A stretch of 64,000 nt of DNA from the NCBI GenBank assembly GCA_003254905.1, contig QANU01003176.1, forward strand, positions 1,096,684 through 1,160,683, in the 5' to 3' direction. Position 1 is the first letter of the stretch; each line of letters starts with the position of its first letter. Position numbers and translations under genes: made by a program. The notes under the pieces were generated by a model, which searched no databases, was not told the DNA's origin, and saw only the letters and a list, made by a program, of their open reading frames with translations. This document shows, one piece after another, positions 1-11,016 of the stretch. This stretch comes from Nissolia schottii (Eukaryota; Streptophyta; Magnoliopsida; Fabales; Fabaceae).

Positions 1-1776
1 AACTTTTATTATGTGTATGGATGATTATAACATGTACATATACTTTATTATAATATTATATGATTGGTTGTACTTATCTGTGAAGGACCAGGTACTTGCT
101 TAGGTAAATAATTATGCTATGAATGACTATTGGTTGTAAGCCTCAAGCTCTATCGTTTGTCTTATATACTTTGATTCACACATGGCTCATATTTCGTAAT
201 TATGCACTCAGTAGAAAAGTTTTAAATTGGTCCATATTTTCCTTGATCAAGTATTTTCGAAAAAGTAATAAGGGACTATAAGTATTCCCACTAAGTGATT
301 AACAACCTAGTGAGCATTGCGTACTACTCGAGGGTATGCAGTTAGCTAGGGTGTTACAGGTTGCCCTACAGTCCTAGTGACAATCGGGTCCTCATGATGC
401 ATGATAACATACTTACAACACATAACACCCATGACACATTCCAATATATAGAGAAAACTTCATGCTGGAGTCTGAAACCTAGGTCATTCGAATGACATCC
501 TTCAGGTCATTCGAATGGCACTGTGTTCTGACTCGTGGGAGGGTGCAAAAGGATGGTCATTCGAATGCCCCATAAATGGTCATTCGAATGATTCTGGCTT
601 TTTCTCTCTAAATCACTCAGTGAGATTGTCATTCGAATGTCTAAGGCCAAGGCATTCGAATGACTTGCCCCTGTAGCCTTTTAAATTGCAATTTCTCATG
701 GCTCATTCGAATGACTCTTAGACAGTTATTCGAATAACTCGTGGTTTTTAACACTTGTTTTCTAAAACATTTGTGGTTCATTTGAATGACCCTGGGGACA
801 TTCATTCGAATGACCAATGACCTGAAACAGGCCCTGATGGTTTTTCTTGCTTCCCATCCTTGCACCAACCCATATTTATCACTTTAAACACACACACAAC
901 TCACATATATCACCCAGGGGTGATTTAGGACAAGCTTTCCCCCACCTTCAAGGATGGCTTGGTGTTGGTGAAGAAATGCTTGGAAATCCAAGCTTTTTCT
1001 TCCTTGCTCATTAAGAAGGGAAACTTAGGAATATGGTGATGATGATGATGATGGTGACCTATGGTGGGGAAATGGGAAATGAAAGTGATGAGATGTGGCC
1101 TGGTGGTGTCTCAGGGAAATGGAAATCAAAGCCTTGGGCATGGCTTTCTTTGGGTTTTTTCCTGGAGAAAAAATGAAGAGAATAAGGGGATGAGTAGGGG
1201 TTGAAGTTGTTGATGGACCTCAGTGAATAAGGGAAAAATTATGGGAAAATATGAGGAAAGTGAATTGAGAGTAGTGGTGGGTTAATAGTGGAAGGCATAG
1301 GCTTAGGCATGGTGATGTGAGGTGTGGAAGAGAGTTGGTGGTGGGGAGTATGGTGATGGGACTAGGCATGGCAGGCCAAGGGAAATGTTCTCCAAAAATT
1401 CGTCCATGTTTAATCGTGTTGGGTTGCTCGCAGTCTCGGTGCGTTGTGTACTGTTGGCCAAAAAATATTTCGGACATGCCCTCCTGATCTACTAATTTTC
1501 CTTATTAGTAGTTTAGGTCCGGTCAAGGTATTCAGAAATTTATTTTCTTATCAGTGAATTCTACGGGCAGTCGGTACCCGTAAGAATTCCCGATAGACCC
1601 CGAAAACCATCCAGATGCTCGAGAAAATTCACGGGATCACAACACCCTAGTTTGGCCAGGGTTTTTCAGGTTAAATGTGGTGTTTTGGGTCCTTCTTGCG
1701 TCTTATACCCATGGGTTGGCTTCGGTAATCATTTGTTTAACGAGATCTCCGTAAGGGAAAAATTCGGGATGCTACA
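1..1776. mobile_element. Ty3/gypsy-like LTR-element fragment inserted in a copia remnant
   Basis: No intact gene is visible. The stretch near 240-358 ends in GGGTGTTACA, typical of plant gypsy LTR termini, and is related to the reverse complement of about 22880-23080. Near 1776 the sequence ends in GGGATGCTACA, and copia RNase H coding sequence begins directly after it, so this element appears to sit inside a copia element whose upstream part lies outside the window. The block at 485-812 carries a cluster of CATTCGAATG palindromes. The element is incomplete and broken. Family and LTR boundaries are uncertain. Confidence 0.5.
485..812. repeat. Cluster of CATTCGAATG palindromes
   Basis: The perfect 10-bp palindrome CATTCGAATG occurs at 485, 508, 558, 581, 630, 653, 704 and 803. 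Near versions lie at about 726 (TTATTCGAATAA) and 779 (one base different). Spacing is irregular, 23 to about 55 bp, so this is not a simple tandem array. Several copies extend to GTCATTCGAATGAC. It lies in gypsy-like LTR-element sequence. The function is unknown; a multi-site binding region is possible. Confidence 0.85.
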
Positions 1777-2531
1777 ATTGGCTACTCCGATTCAGACTTT
1801 GCTGGCTGCGTTGATTCACGAAAATCAACACTGGTTATATTTTTATGTTAACTGATGGAGTTGTATCTTGGAGAAGTGCCAAGCAGTGACCTTGACTGCT
1901 ACTTCCACTATGGAGGCTGAGTTGGCTTCCTATTTTGAGGCCACCTCATATGGTGTATGATTGAAGAGTTTCATGTCTAGCCTCAGAGTTGTGGACTTTA
2001 TTTCTAGGCCATTAAAGTTGTACTGTGCCAACTCTACTGCGGTGTTTATGGATAAAAACAACAAAAGTGAAAGTCGAAGTAAGCACATTGACATCAAGTA
2101 CTTAGCCATAAGAGAACGTGTTAAAGATAAGAAAGTGGTCATTGAACACGTCAGCACTAAGTTGATGATTGCTGATCCTTTACCTAAAGGCATGCCACCA
2201 AAGAATTTTAAGGATCATGTAATATGAATGTGACTTGGTTCCATGATGTAATTTCATTGTCCATACATTTGTTATTTTCAATTAAACTCTTATTCAGTTT
2301 GATGATTTTTTCATATAGATTAGTGCACATATTTATTTATATCAAGAAATATCGTTTGGTTTAGATCTAGAATAAACATATGGTTTATTCATTAAGTTGA
2401 GAGCTAGTGTTGAGAGACTTGATATATTGTAGTATGGAAGATATTACTCACTATTAGAGGACCTATCGCCATGACTCATATATTATGTTTCTTGTTATGG
2501 TTAATGTAGAGTTAAATGGACCAAGTGGGAG
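1777..2531 (+). mobile_element. Ty1/copia remnant: RNase H end of pol
   Basis: The translated + strand shows the end of a copia polyprotein: the GYSDSDFAGC and TSTMEAE motifs of RNase H, then SKHIDIKYLAIRERV and ADPLPKGMPPK. The terminal open stretch runs about 1961-2226. A purine-rich AAGTGGGAGA near 2521-2531 looks like the polypurine tract, followed by a TG that starts the probable 3' LTR. The 5' part is cut off by the gypsy-like insertion and the window edge. It is a fossil with several breaks. Confidence 0.8.
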
Positions 2532-2950
2532 AATGATGGAATTTTGGATGGACCCACGTTCCGCACGTTTTCCCATTGAAGTTTTTTCAGGAAAATAGGT
2601 TTTTTTGGATTTTGTCCATTTTCCTTCCACGTTCAACCTTTATCTCTGCAACGTTCAGTAACCAACTCACATTCTTATGCTCAAACCCATGTTTTGATCA
2701 AAATTGGCTGAGCTCTGTGATGATCAGACTCACTCCTCTATTTAGAAAAATACCCCATCTATTTTTGAGTGAGTGAGGTGAGGGTCTGGAAAAACAAAGC
2801 TAATTTTAGGATCGTGCTTAAGTTGCTTCGTGTTTGATTTGCAATGGTTTTTGTACTGTTTAGCTTCTGCTGATTGATCTTTTGTACTGCTTAGATTCCA
2901 CTGATTGATCTGAATATGTTATTTGAATTGATTGACATGTTTAGATTTGC
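2532..2950 (+). repeat. Probable 3' LTR of the first copia remnant
   Basis: It starts with TG immediately after a copia-type polypurine tract. The right end cannot be fixed because no second copy is in the window. The end near 2950 is an estimate. Confidence 0.45.
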
Positions 2951-3140
2951 CTTTGCATATATGTTTTACAAAGAGAAAATAATAGTATGCATTTATGAAT
3001 GAATGTTGTAATCGTGTTTAATGAGATAAGCCTATGTTTATAGCCAAAAATAGAATCAAAATTCAATGACAAAATCAATTTAAACTTACATGAAATCAAT
3101 ATGATATAATCCAAGTATAATATTATTATAGAGAAATGGC

Positions 3141-3292
3141 ATGTATGTTCACTTTGTGTCTAACGCGGAATTGATTTTTTTTGCTTCTAGTTCAATTAGG
3201 GTGTGGATTGATTGTCTCCGTAATCATGCTTTGCAACCTTTGTGTTTTGCGACCGCCTGGTGGATTTGGAGGAGTCGATGTGAGGAGGTGAT
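3141..3292 (+). mobile_element. LINE remnant, upstream half (zf-RVT-like region)
   Basis: One frame reads WIDCLRNHALQPLCFATAWW and then IWRSRCEEV. This resembles the zinc-binding tail after reverse transcriptase in plant L1-type LINEs. The copia element at 3293-9730 interrupts it, and the LINE resumes at 9731. The left end is not defined. Confidence 0.55.
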
Positions 3293-3725
3293 TGTAAGGT
3301 TGTGTTTTTCCATTAACCAGTTCGGGAGACAACCATCAAATTTATATCTTGAAATTTATGATTATCACACTGTAAAACGAGATTAAGAACAAGAATGACA
3401 TACCTGGATCCATGCTCAATTGAAGAGTCTCTGATTCTTTTCCCCTCTCTTCCCTTGATTCTTCCAATCCCATCTGATAGTGAGAAGAGTGTTTTCCTAA
3501 AGCAAACCCCAAACCCTAATGATTTCTGAATCCTTGTTTTTCTTTGAGCAACTGCCATTTAATTTATAAGGGAGAGGGGATGGTCGATTTTACCAAAATA
3601 CCCTCCACTAACTCTATCATCTTTTATAGGATTAATTGCCATCATCTTAATTCTCTGTTATTAGAGTTAGTACTACTATTAGTTACATGGACCATATTAT
3701 TATGAGATTAAAAAATAATCTTACA
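3293..3725 (-). repeat. 3' LTR of the copia element
   Basis: About 433 bp, matching 9313-9730 along its length. It is bounded by the polypurine tract on the internal side and by LINE sequence outside. Confidence 0.9.
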
Positions 3726-6700
3726 ATCTTCCACTTGGTCCATGTAGCTACTTGAAGATCTAATAACTATAAGCGCACACTTTATTTGGAGAACCAAAGT
3801 CATCATCTTTCATTAAATTGAGCTGGTTGAATCATGTCGGTCAATGTCAATTAAAATGACATGTTTGCTTCCATTTATCACAAACAACTCAACCCAAAGA
3901 ACTTTAATCAAGGCATATTATGACATTTGACTTTAATGTCCATAACATGTTATTACACAGAACAATACATGTACATAATATGATGTGAATAACAAATAAA
4001 TAAAGCAGAAACATAATTTTAACTGAATTCATAAGTGTCATAACAATAGGAGCAAGATCCACACATATGTATACATATCAAGCTAACAAGAACCTATCAA
4101 TAATGCTCATTCTTTTAACATGACCAAAAAATGTTTTGGGCGGCAACCATTTGGTTAGCAGATCCGCTATCATTAAATCTGTACCAATATGCTCAATTGA
4201 CACTTTCTGTTTCTGCACTTCTTCCTTAACTGGAAAGTACTTTAAATTCGTGTGTTTTGCACCATTGGGGTACCTATCATTCTTTGAGAAGAAGACAACT
4301 GCGGAATCGTCACAATAAATTCTTAGCGACCTAGCTATGCTGTCGACAATACTAAGCCGCAAGACAAAATTCCGCAACCATAATGTATGAACTATGGCCT
4401 CAAAGCATGCCACAAATTCAGCCTCCATAGTAGAAGTAGAAATGATAGACTCTTTTCCACTTTTCCATGAAACAACCCCTCCAACTAGTAGAAAGACATA
4501 ACCAAATATGGATTTCCTAGAGTCTACACACCCCACATAGTCTGAATCTGAGTAGCCAACTACTTCAAGGCTATCTGATTTTCTGTACGTGAGCATGTAA
4601 TCCTTGGTGCCTTGCAAATACCTAAGGACCTTCTTTGCAGCTTTCCAGTGGTCTATTCCGGGATTACTTTGACAGCGGCTCAATATTCCAACAACAAAAC
4701 TTATATCTGGTCGAGTGCATGTTTGAGCATACATCATGCTCCCAACCACAGAATCATAAGGTACACACTCCATTTCCTTACGTTCCAAATCATTTTTAGG
4801 ACATTGCATTTGGCTAAACTTATCTTCCTTTTGAATCGGAACTATTCCTGAAGAGCAACTTTCCATTCTAAATCTCTCTAACACTTTATTGATATAGCCC
4901 TTTTGAGACAATCCCAACACTCCTTGTGATTTTTCACGAAATATTTCTATTCCTATCACATAGGACCCCTCACCCATATCTTTCATTTCAAACTTGTTAG
5001 AGAGAAATTTCTTTACATAATGTAACAAGCCAACATCCAGCAAGAAGAACATCGTCAACATACACAACTAATATAATAAAGTTGCTCCCATTAACCTTCA
5101 TGTAGATACACCGGTCAACAATGTTCTCTACAAAACTGTATGACAAAATAGTATCATTGAACTTAAGAAACCATTGTCGAGAAGCTTGTTTTAGTCCATA
5201 TATTAACTTTTTTAACTTATACACCAAGTTTTCTTTTCCTGTGGTTAAGAACCCTTCGGGTTGGTCCATATAAACCTCTTCTTCCAAGTCACCATTGAGA
5301 AAGACGGTCTTTACATCTATTTGGTAAAGCTCTAGGAAATAATGAGCCACCAAGGCCATAACAACTCTTAAAGAGTCCTTCTTTGAAACTGGAGAGAAGG
5401 TCTCTTTATAGTCAATGTCATCCTTTTGAGTGTAACCTTTGGCGACAAGTATAGTTTTATATCTTTTAATGTTGTCTTTCGAGTCTCGTTTGGTCTTAAA
5501 GACCAATTTATAACCAACTAGTTTTGAACCTTTAGGCAACTCGACTAGATCCCAAACCTTATTATCATCCATTGATTTCAACTCTTCTTTCATAGCGTTG
5601 AGCTGCTTTTTAGAATTGTCACATTCCATGGCTTGCCTGAATGAGATTGGATCTTTATCAATGCTTATGTCACATTCATGCTCAAGTGAATAAATCACAT
5701 AGTCATCTGAAATAGCTGGTCTTTTCTACCTTTCAGACTTTATTAAAGGTATTACTCGTGGTTCATCCGCCATTTGCTCATTAGTGACTTGTACATCATT
5801 GGTCTGTTCATTATCCATATGTTCATCTTGTGGGTTTGGAACATTGATTTGTTGCCTTGGAATGTTATATAACTATAATGCAACAAAAGGTATAACAACT
5901 TGAGGAGAAACGCTAGGTGTAGGAATTTCTACACGGTTCTCTTGAATATCCACCTTCCGTGATTCCTTACTCTCACTGAATTGACTATTTTCAAGGAACC
6001 TACCATTACCAAACTCAATTATTCTAGTACTATGGTTAGGGCAATAAAATATGTACTCCTTTGACTTTTCAGGATAGCCGATGAAATAACCACTAATGGT
6101 TCTTGCATCAAGCTTCTTTTCGTGTGGATTATATACCCTTACTTCTGGCGGGCAACCCCCAAACATGAAGGTGCCTCAAACTGGGTTTCCTTCCTATCCA
6201 TAGTTCATAAGGAGTCTTATGAACTGCATTACTAGGAACCCTGTTAAGCAGATACACAGCAGATCTTAATTCATACATCCACAATGATAAAGGTACATTA
6301 CTATGATTTATCATGCTCCTAACCATTTCCATAAGAGTATGATTACGCCTTTCAGCTACACTATTTTGGCTTGGTGTGCTGGGCATTGTATACTGTGCAC
6401 ATATGCCCCGACTTTCGAAAAACTTTGCAAATGGACCAGGACATTGTCCTCTTTCATTGAACTTCCCATAATATTCACCACCTCTATCAGACCTCACAAC
6501 CTTTACGTTTCTATCTAACTGCCTCTCCACTTCATTAATGAACGTCTCAAGGACGTCTACTGATTGAGACTTTTCATGCAGTAGATACAAATAGCAATAA
6601 CATGAGAAGTCATCGATAAAAGTGATGAAATACTTTTCACCACCCCAAGATGGAATGTCAAAGGGACCACATATGTCCGTGTGTATCAACTCAAGGAGTT

Positions 6701-8449
6701 GACTATTTCTTGTGGTCGGACCTTTTGATATAAGTTTGGTTTGCTTGCCTTTAATGCAATCCACACATATATCCTAGTCATCAAAATCCAATTGAGGTAA
6801 GATTTCACCTTTCACTAACCTCATCATCCTTTCTTTGGAAATGTGACTTAACCTTTGATGTCATAAGAAAGCAGAATTCTCATCACGTGCAACGTGCTTA
6901 CTACCAGTACTATGTTCAACATGAAACAAGGATTCAACAAAATTAACATCAAGATTGAACAGGTATAAAGCATCAACTAAAGTACTAGAACCATAATAAT
7001 ACTCATGTTTATACAAACTGAAAATACCATTACCAATCCTAAAGTTAAAACCTACTTCGTCTAACTTTGCAATAAAAACTAAATTCCTAGCACATACGGG
7101 AACATAGAGACACTTTTCTAGATCTAAGCAAGAGCCACTGTCTAAAATCAATCTGTAAGTCCCAATTGCTTCTATCTGTGCCTTCGTTCTGTTTCTCATA
7201 TATTAGAACTTTTCAGTTCCTCTTATGGGCTACATCAAAAGGAATCCATGCATAACATGTGACACATGAGTAGTTGCACCAGAATCTAACCACAATGTAT
7301 TATTAGGCACTTCAATATGATTTGATTCGAAACCTACGAAAACGTAGTATTTACCTTACTTTTCGAACCATTTCTTTCTTTTCAGACAATCTTTCTTGAA
7401 ATGCTCAACCTTTTTGCAGAAGAAACATTTCTTCTCCTTATGGATTTGGCCTTAACGAAACTTTAGTGAAGCTTTGTCCTTCTTGTCCTTACTACTTGGC
7501 TTAGTCCTGCTGCTACTAGCTCCATCATGAAGTGTGAGATGGAGAGAGTGATCCTTCATCTTCTTTAACCTCCCTTCGTCTTGAACGAACATGGTTTTAA
7601 TTTCATGAAAATTCCATTTTTCCTTAATGGTGTTGTAATTCACCTGGAACTGGCTAAATTCAGGAGGAAGTGAGTTCATTATGAACTGCACTAGAAAGGA
7701 CTCTGTCACATCCATGCCCATTGATTTTAGTTTTGCTGCTAGATTTGCCATTCCAGTCACATGATCATGAATGGGTTGTGACCAATCAAATTTCCTGAAC
7801 GTCAACTATTCATCAAGCTGCTCACAATGGACTTGTCAGTAATGTCCGATTGAGAGTATTCCTTAATATTTGCCATAAATGCCTTAGCATCTTTTGTCTT
7901 AGGCATAAATGGCTTAACATTATCAACCAATGTTATTCTCATCAGGCTCACACTCAGCCGGTTAGACTTGTCCCCAAGCATGATAAAGATTTTTATCCTC
8001 TTCTGAACTAGTCTCAGTAATGGTTGCGGGCTTATCCATTATTAATGCAAGGTCCAAATCCATAAAGCCAAAATGAAAGTGGATTTGTTCAAACCACTTA
8101 TCATAATTCAGCCCATTGAACTTCATAATAACATTGACTGCACCATACACGTTCACGGAAGCTGCAAAATTTTATACAAACTCATACATTAATACTTTGA
8201 GTAACTTTATTAAATTCAAAGAACAACTTTCAGTTATGTATCTAAGTTCACCTTTGGGTGATACTTAAATTCATAATTTCAAAATATAATAATTATCAAC
8301 CATACTCAAGCCAACATGCATGTTATCTTTGGATATATAAACACGTTCAACAAGTATGTCAATATGTCACTATAATATCATTAATTATAAGCAATGGTTC
8401 ACCTTTGGACAACTCCTAGCATTGTAATTAACGATTTCATTACTTAATT

Positions 8450-8761
8450 GTGAATAATCACAAATTAAATTTGTTAAATATTAACTTCTTGCAGTTAATT
8501 TCCGTAATAGCTAAAATATTAAATTTTAACTCAATTCTTCAAAAGGGAGAGGCCCATCCTTATTTTGCTTTTATCTTATTTTTTATTAGCCCATTATGCA
8601 AATTAAATTTGTGAATAATCACAAATTAAATTTGTTAAATATTAACTTCTTGCAATTAATTTCCGTATTAGCTAAAATATTAATTTCTAACTCAATTCTT
8701 CAAAAGAGAGAGGTCTATCCTTGTTTTGCTTTTATCTTATTTTTTATTAGCCCATTATGCA
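8450..8761. repeat. Two-copy tandem duplication in the copia leader
   Basis: Two copies, about 161 bp apart, cover roughly 8450-8610 and 8611-8761. Both carry TGAATAATCACAAATTAAAT and end in AGCCCATTATGCAAA. They differ by a few bases. The duplication lies in untranslated leader between the 5' LTR and gag. Confidence 0.85.
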
Positions 8762-9312
8762 AAACAATCTGCCCATTCTTCAAACAACAAAACGAAATAA
8801 AAAAAAGTAAAAGCCTTCAGTTTTCCTTTTTATTGTTAGCCCATCATATAGAACCAAAAAAAAAATGCTTTGACCAAAGAAAAAAAATATTTGCATCAGC
8901 GATTTGTACAAAAGAAATCCAATTTGTACAAAAAAATCTCATTCCCTCCTTTATAGCATCCGAGGGAGATGCATGAGAATCTCAAACAAAGTCCCAAAAA
9001 CATAGATACCATCAAGGACTGATATCACAATACTCGTATTCCAGATAGCACTCCATTCCAAATACATCATCAACAGCATAATCGAAAGGGGATAATGTTC
9101 ATACCAAGCCACCACACATCACCGGTATTTACAGTGTTATTTACATGTGAAGAAGGTGAGGTTGGAGAAATAGATTCAAGGTTCATTAAATTTCCAAAAT
9201 TAACAAATTAACAATTTAGGGTTCATAAGAATTTTGGAAAAAATACATAAAAGAATAAATAACACCATTTCAGGATAATCATAAATTCCATAACTAAAGC
9301 TCTGATATCACA

Positions 9313-9730
9313 TGTGAGGTTGTGATTTTTCCGTTAACCAGTTTAGGAAACAACCATCAAATTTAGATCTTGAAATTTATGATTATCACACTGTAAAACG
9401 AGATTAAGAACAAAAATGACATACCCAGATTCATGTTCAATTGAAGAGTATGGTTCTTTTTCCCTCTCTTTCCTTGATCCTTTCAATCCCATCTGATGGT
9501 GAGAAGAATGTTTTCCTAAAGCAGAACCCAAACCCTAATGATTTCTGAATCCTTGTTTTTCTTTGAGTAACTGTTATCTAATTTATAAGAGAGAGGAGAT
9601 GGTCAATTTTACCAAAATACCCCCACTAAAATAAGATTAATTGCTATCATTTTAATTTTATTTTATTAGAGTTAGTACTACTATTAGTTACATGAATCAT
9701 ATTAGCATGAGATTAAAAGATAATCTTACG
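9313..9730 (-). repeat. 5' LTR of the copia element
   Basis: About 418 bp, the partner of 3293-3725. The primer-binding site lies immediately inside it at 9299-9310. Confidence 0.9.
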
Positions 9731-10650
9731 TTGATGGGGCAGAACTTATGGCCTGTTGAAATTGTCATCCGTTTCATTGTGCTAAGACCTCCAATTCCTT
9801 TGAGTAGGAGTGTCAAAACGGGCGGGCCTGACCCGTTTAGGCCCGCCCCGTTAAGGCTCGGCTCTTTAAGGCCCGCAGGCCTAAACGAGCTGGGCAAAAA
9901 ATATGCATATTTTTTAGGCCCGACTCGATAATGGTCGGTCTGCGGGCCTAAACGGGCTGCTCGCCAGCCCATTTATTTTTATTTTTTTAAAAATTTTTAA
10001 AAATAAAAATTTTAAAAAAATTCAAAAATGTTCAAAAAATTCAAAAAAAATTATTTAAATTTTAAAAAAAAAATTCACGGGTAAACCGGCCGGGTTTTAG
10101 GGGTCGATCCAATTTTTTTCCAAATTTTTACGACCCTATTTTTTTCATGTAAAGTCCATCCATTTAACCGGATAAACGGGTCGCACCCATTTTTACCGCT
10201 CTACCTTTGAGTTAGCTTTTCTGATTCTGTTGGGAGTTCTTTGCAACCGCACATAGTGTCGTGTGTTTGGCCGTGTGTAGGTCAAATGAAAATTAATGTT
10301 GATGGTAGTCTGTGAGGGAGACCAGGGTCTCTTGGTTTTGGAGGTGTGGTGATGCCTCAAGATTAACGATTGCTTGGGATCATGGATATCGCTGGGTTTG
10401 TTGCGAGAGTGATTCTCTTAAGGCTATCCAGTTAGCTCAATAGACGGTTATCTCTGGCACTCAGAATTAATGAGATCATGAAGCTAATGCTTGCGTCAAC
10501 TTTCTGGCTAGGGAGGGGTCCTCAAATGGGAATTTGGAGGTGGCACTATCTTGATTTTGGAGCATAGGCCTCTAGCGCTTTGCGTAGGGATTTTAGTGGC
10601 ACTATCTTCCTTACGGCGTAGAATTTTGCATTTATTCTAATGAAAAAAAA
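9731..10650 (+). mobile_element. LINE remnant, downstream half with RNase H-like domain
   Basis: This continues the LINE interrupted by the copia element and is itself interrupted by the MITE at 9805-10203. After the MITE the + strand reads MKINVDGS and then SLGFGGVV, the start of the RNase H-like domain found at the 3' end of plant L1 LINEs. A later segment resembles HEANACVNFLAREGS. It ends in an A-run near 10641-10649. In-frame stops show it is dead. Confidence 0.7.
9805..10203. mobile_element. hAT-type MITE with 8-bp target duplication
   Basis: A 399-bp element is flanked by perfect 8-bp direct repeats CCTTTGAG at 9797-9804 and 10204-10211. The ends are imperfect inverted repeats: TAGGAGTGTCAAAACGGG on the left and, reversed, TAGAGCGGTAAAAATGGG on the right. 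The interior is rich in GGGCC/CCCG words followed by an A/T-rich core. The 8-bp duplication and TAG..GTG ends fit hAT. It carries no coding capacity and sits inside the LINE. Confidence 0.88.
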
Positions 10651-11016
10651 GGCGTGTCGACTGGCATTCTTCATCCCATAAAAGAAAAATTGTGTTCATA
10701 ATATTTGTGAAAAAGGTGATAAAGTACCATAAACACCTCTTCATGAGCTCAAAGAGCAATATCGATTATTATTTTCAAGTTTGTCATGGTTAAACGGAGA
10801 TTGTGGAGGCAATAGGAGGAGCAACGGGTCTGAGTGTGAGTGGATGCAGAGGGCAATGACATTTGCGGAGACAGACAAGGCAAAGAGACTCGGCAGGAAG
10901 GAAGAACGGCATCTACATTGTATTAAAGTCGGAGGCCGGTCCGTGCTTCATAGATTGTTGATGGTTGCAACATTAGAAGGTAATAAAGAATAAGATAAAA
11001 AGGCAGTGGATTGTCG
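10651..11016. other. Upstream region of the PPR gene
   Basis: This 366-bp stretch separates the LINE tail from the PPR start. It should hold the promoter and 5' UTR, but I see no convincing TATA box. A short open frame at 10781-10993 has no recognisable similarity and is not called. Confidence 0.5.

Larger units (their letters stand above)
3293..9730 (-). mobile_element. Ty1/copia LTR retrotransposon, near full length, degenerate
   Basis: A complete-length element lies on the minus strand. The LTRs are 3293-3725 (3') and 9313-9730 (5'), with TGTAAG...CTTACA-type ends. The primer-binding site at 9299-9310 reads TGATATCAGAGC on the minus strand, one base from the initiator-Met tRNA type. A polypurine tract (AAGTGGAAGA) lies beside the 3' LTR. 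Parts in order are gag (about 8156-7450, then a zinc knuckle near 7430-7370), protease (about 7200-6860), integrase (about 6764-5870), and reverse transcriptase with RNase H (about 5698-4078; YVDDVLLAG, GYSDSDYVGC, STSTMEAEFV). Flanks GTGAT (3288-3292) and TTGAT (9731-9735) fit a 5-bp target duplication with one change. By eye the LTRs differ by roughly 8-10%, suggesting an insertion a few million years old. The coding part is broken in several places. Confidence 0.93.

Noticed and set aside
10781-10993. 70-codon frame just upstream of the PPR gene
   Set aside because: Probably promoter or 5' UTR; no similarity or conserved motif.
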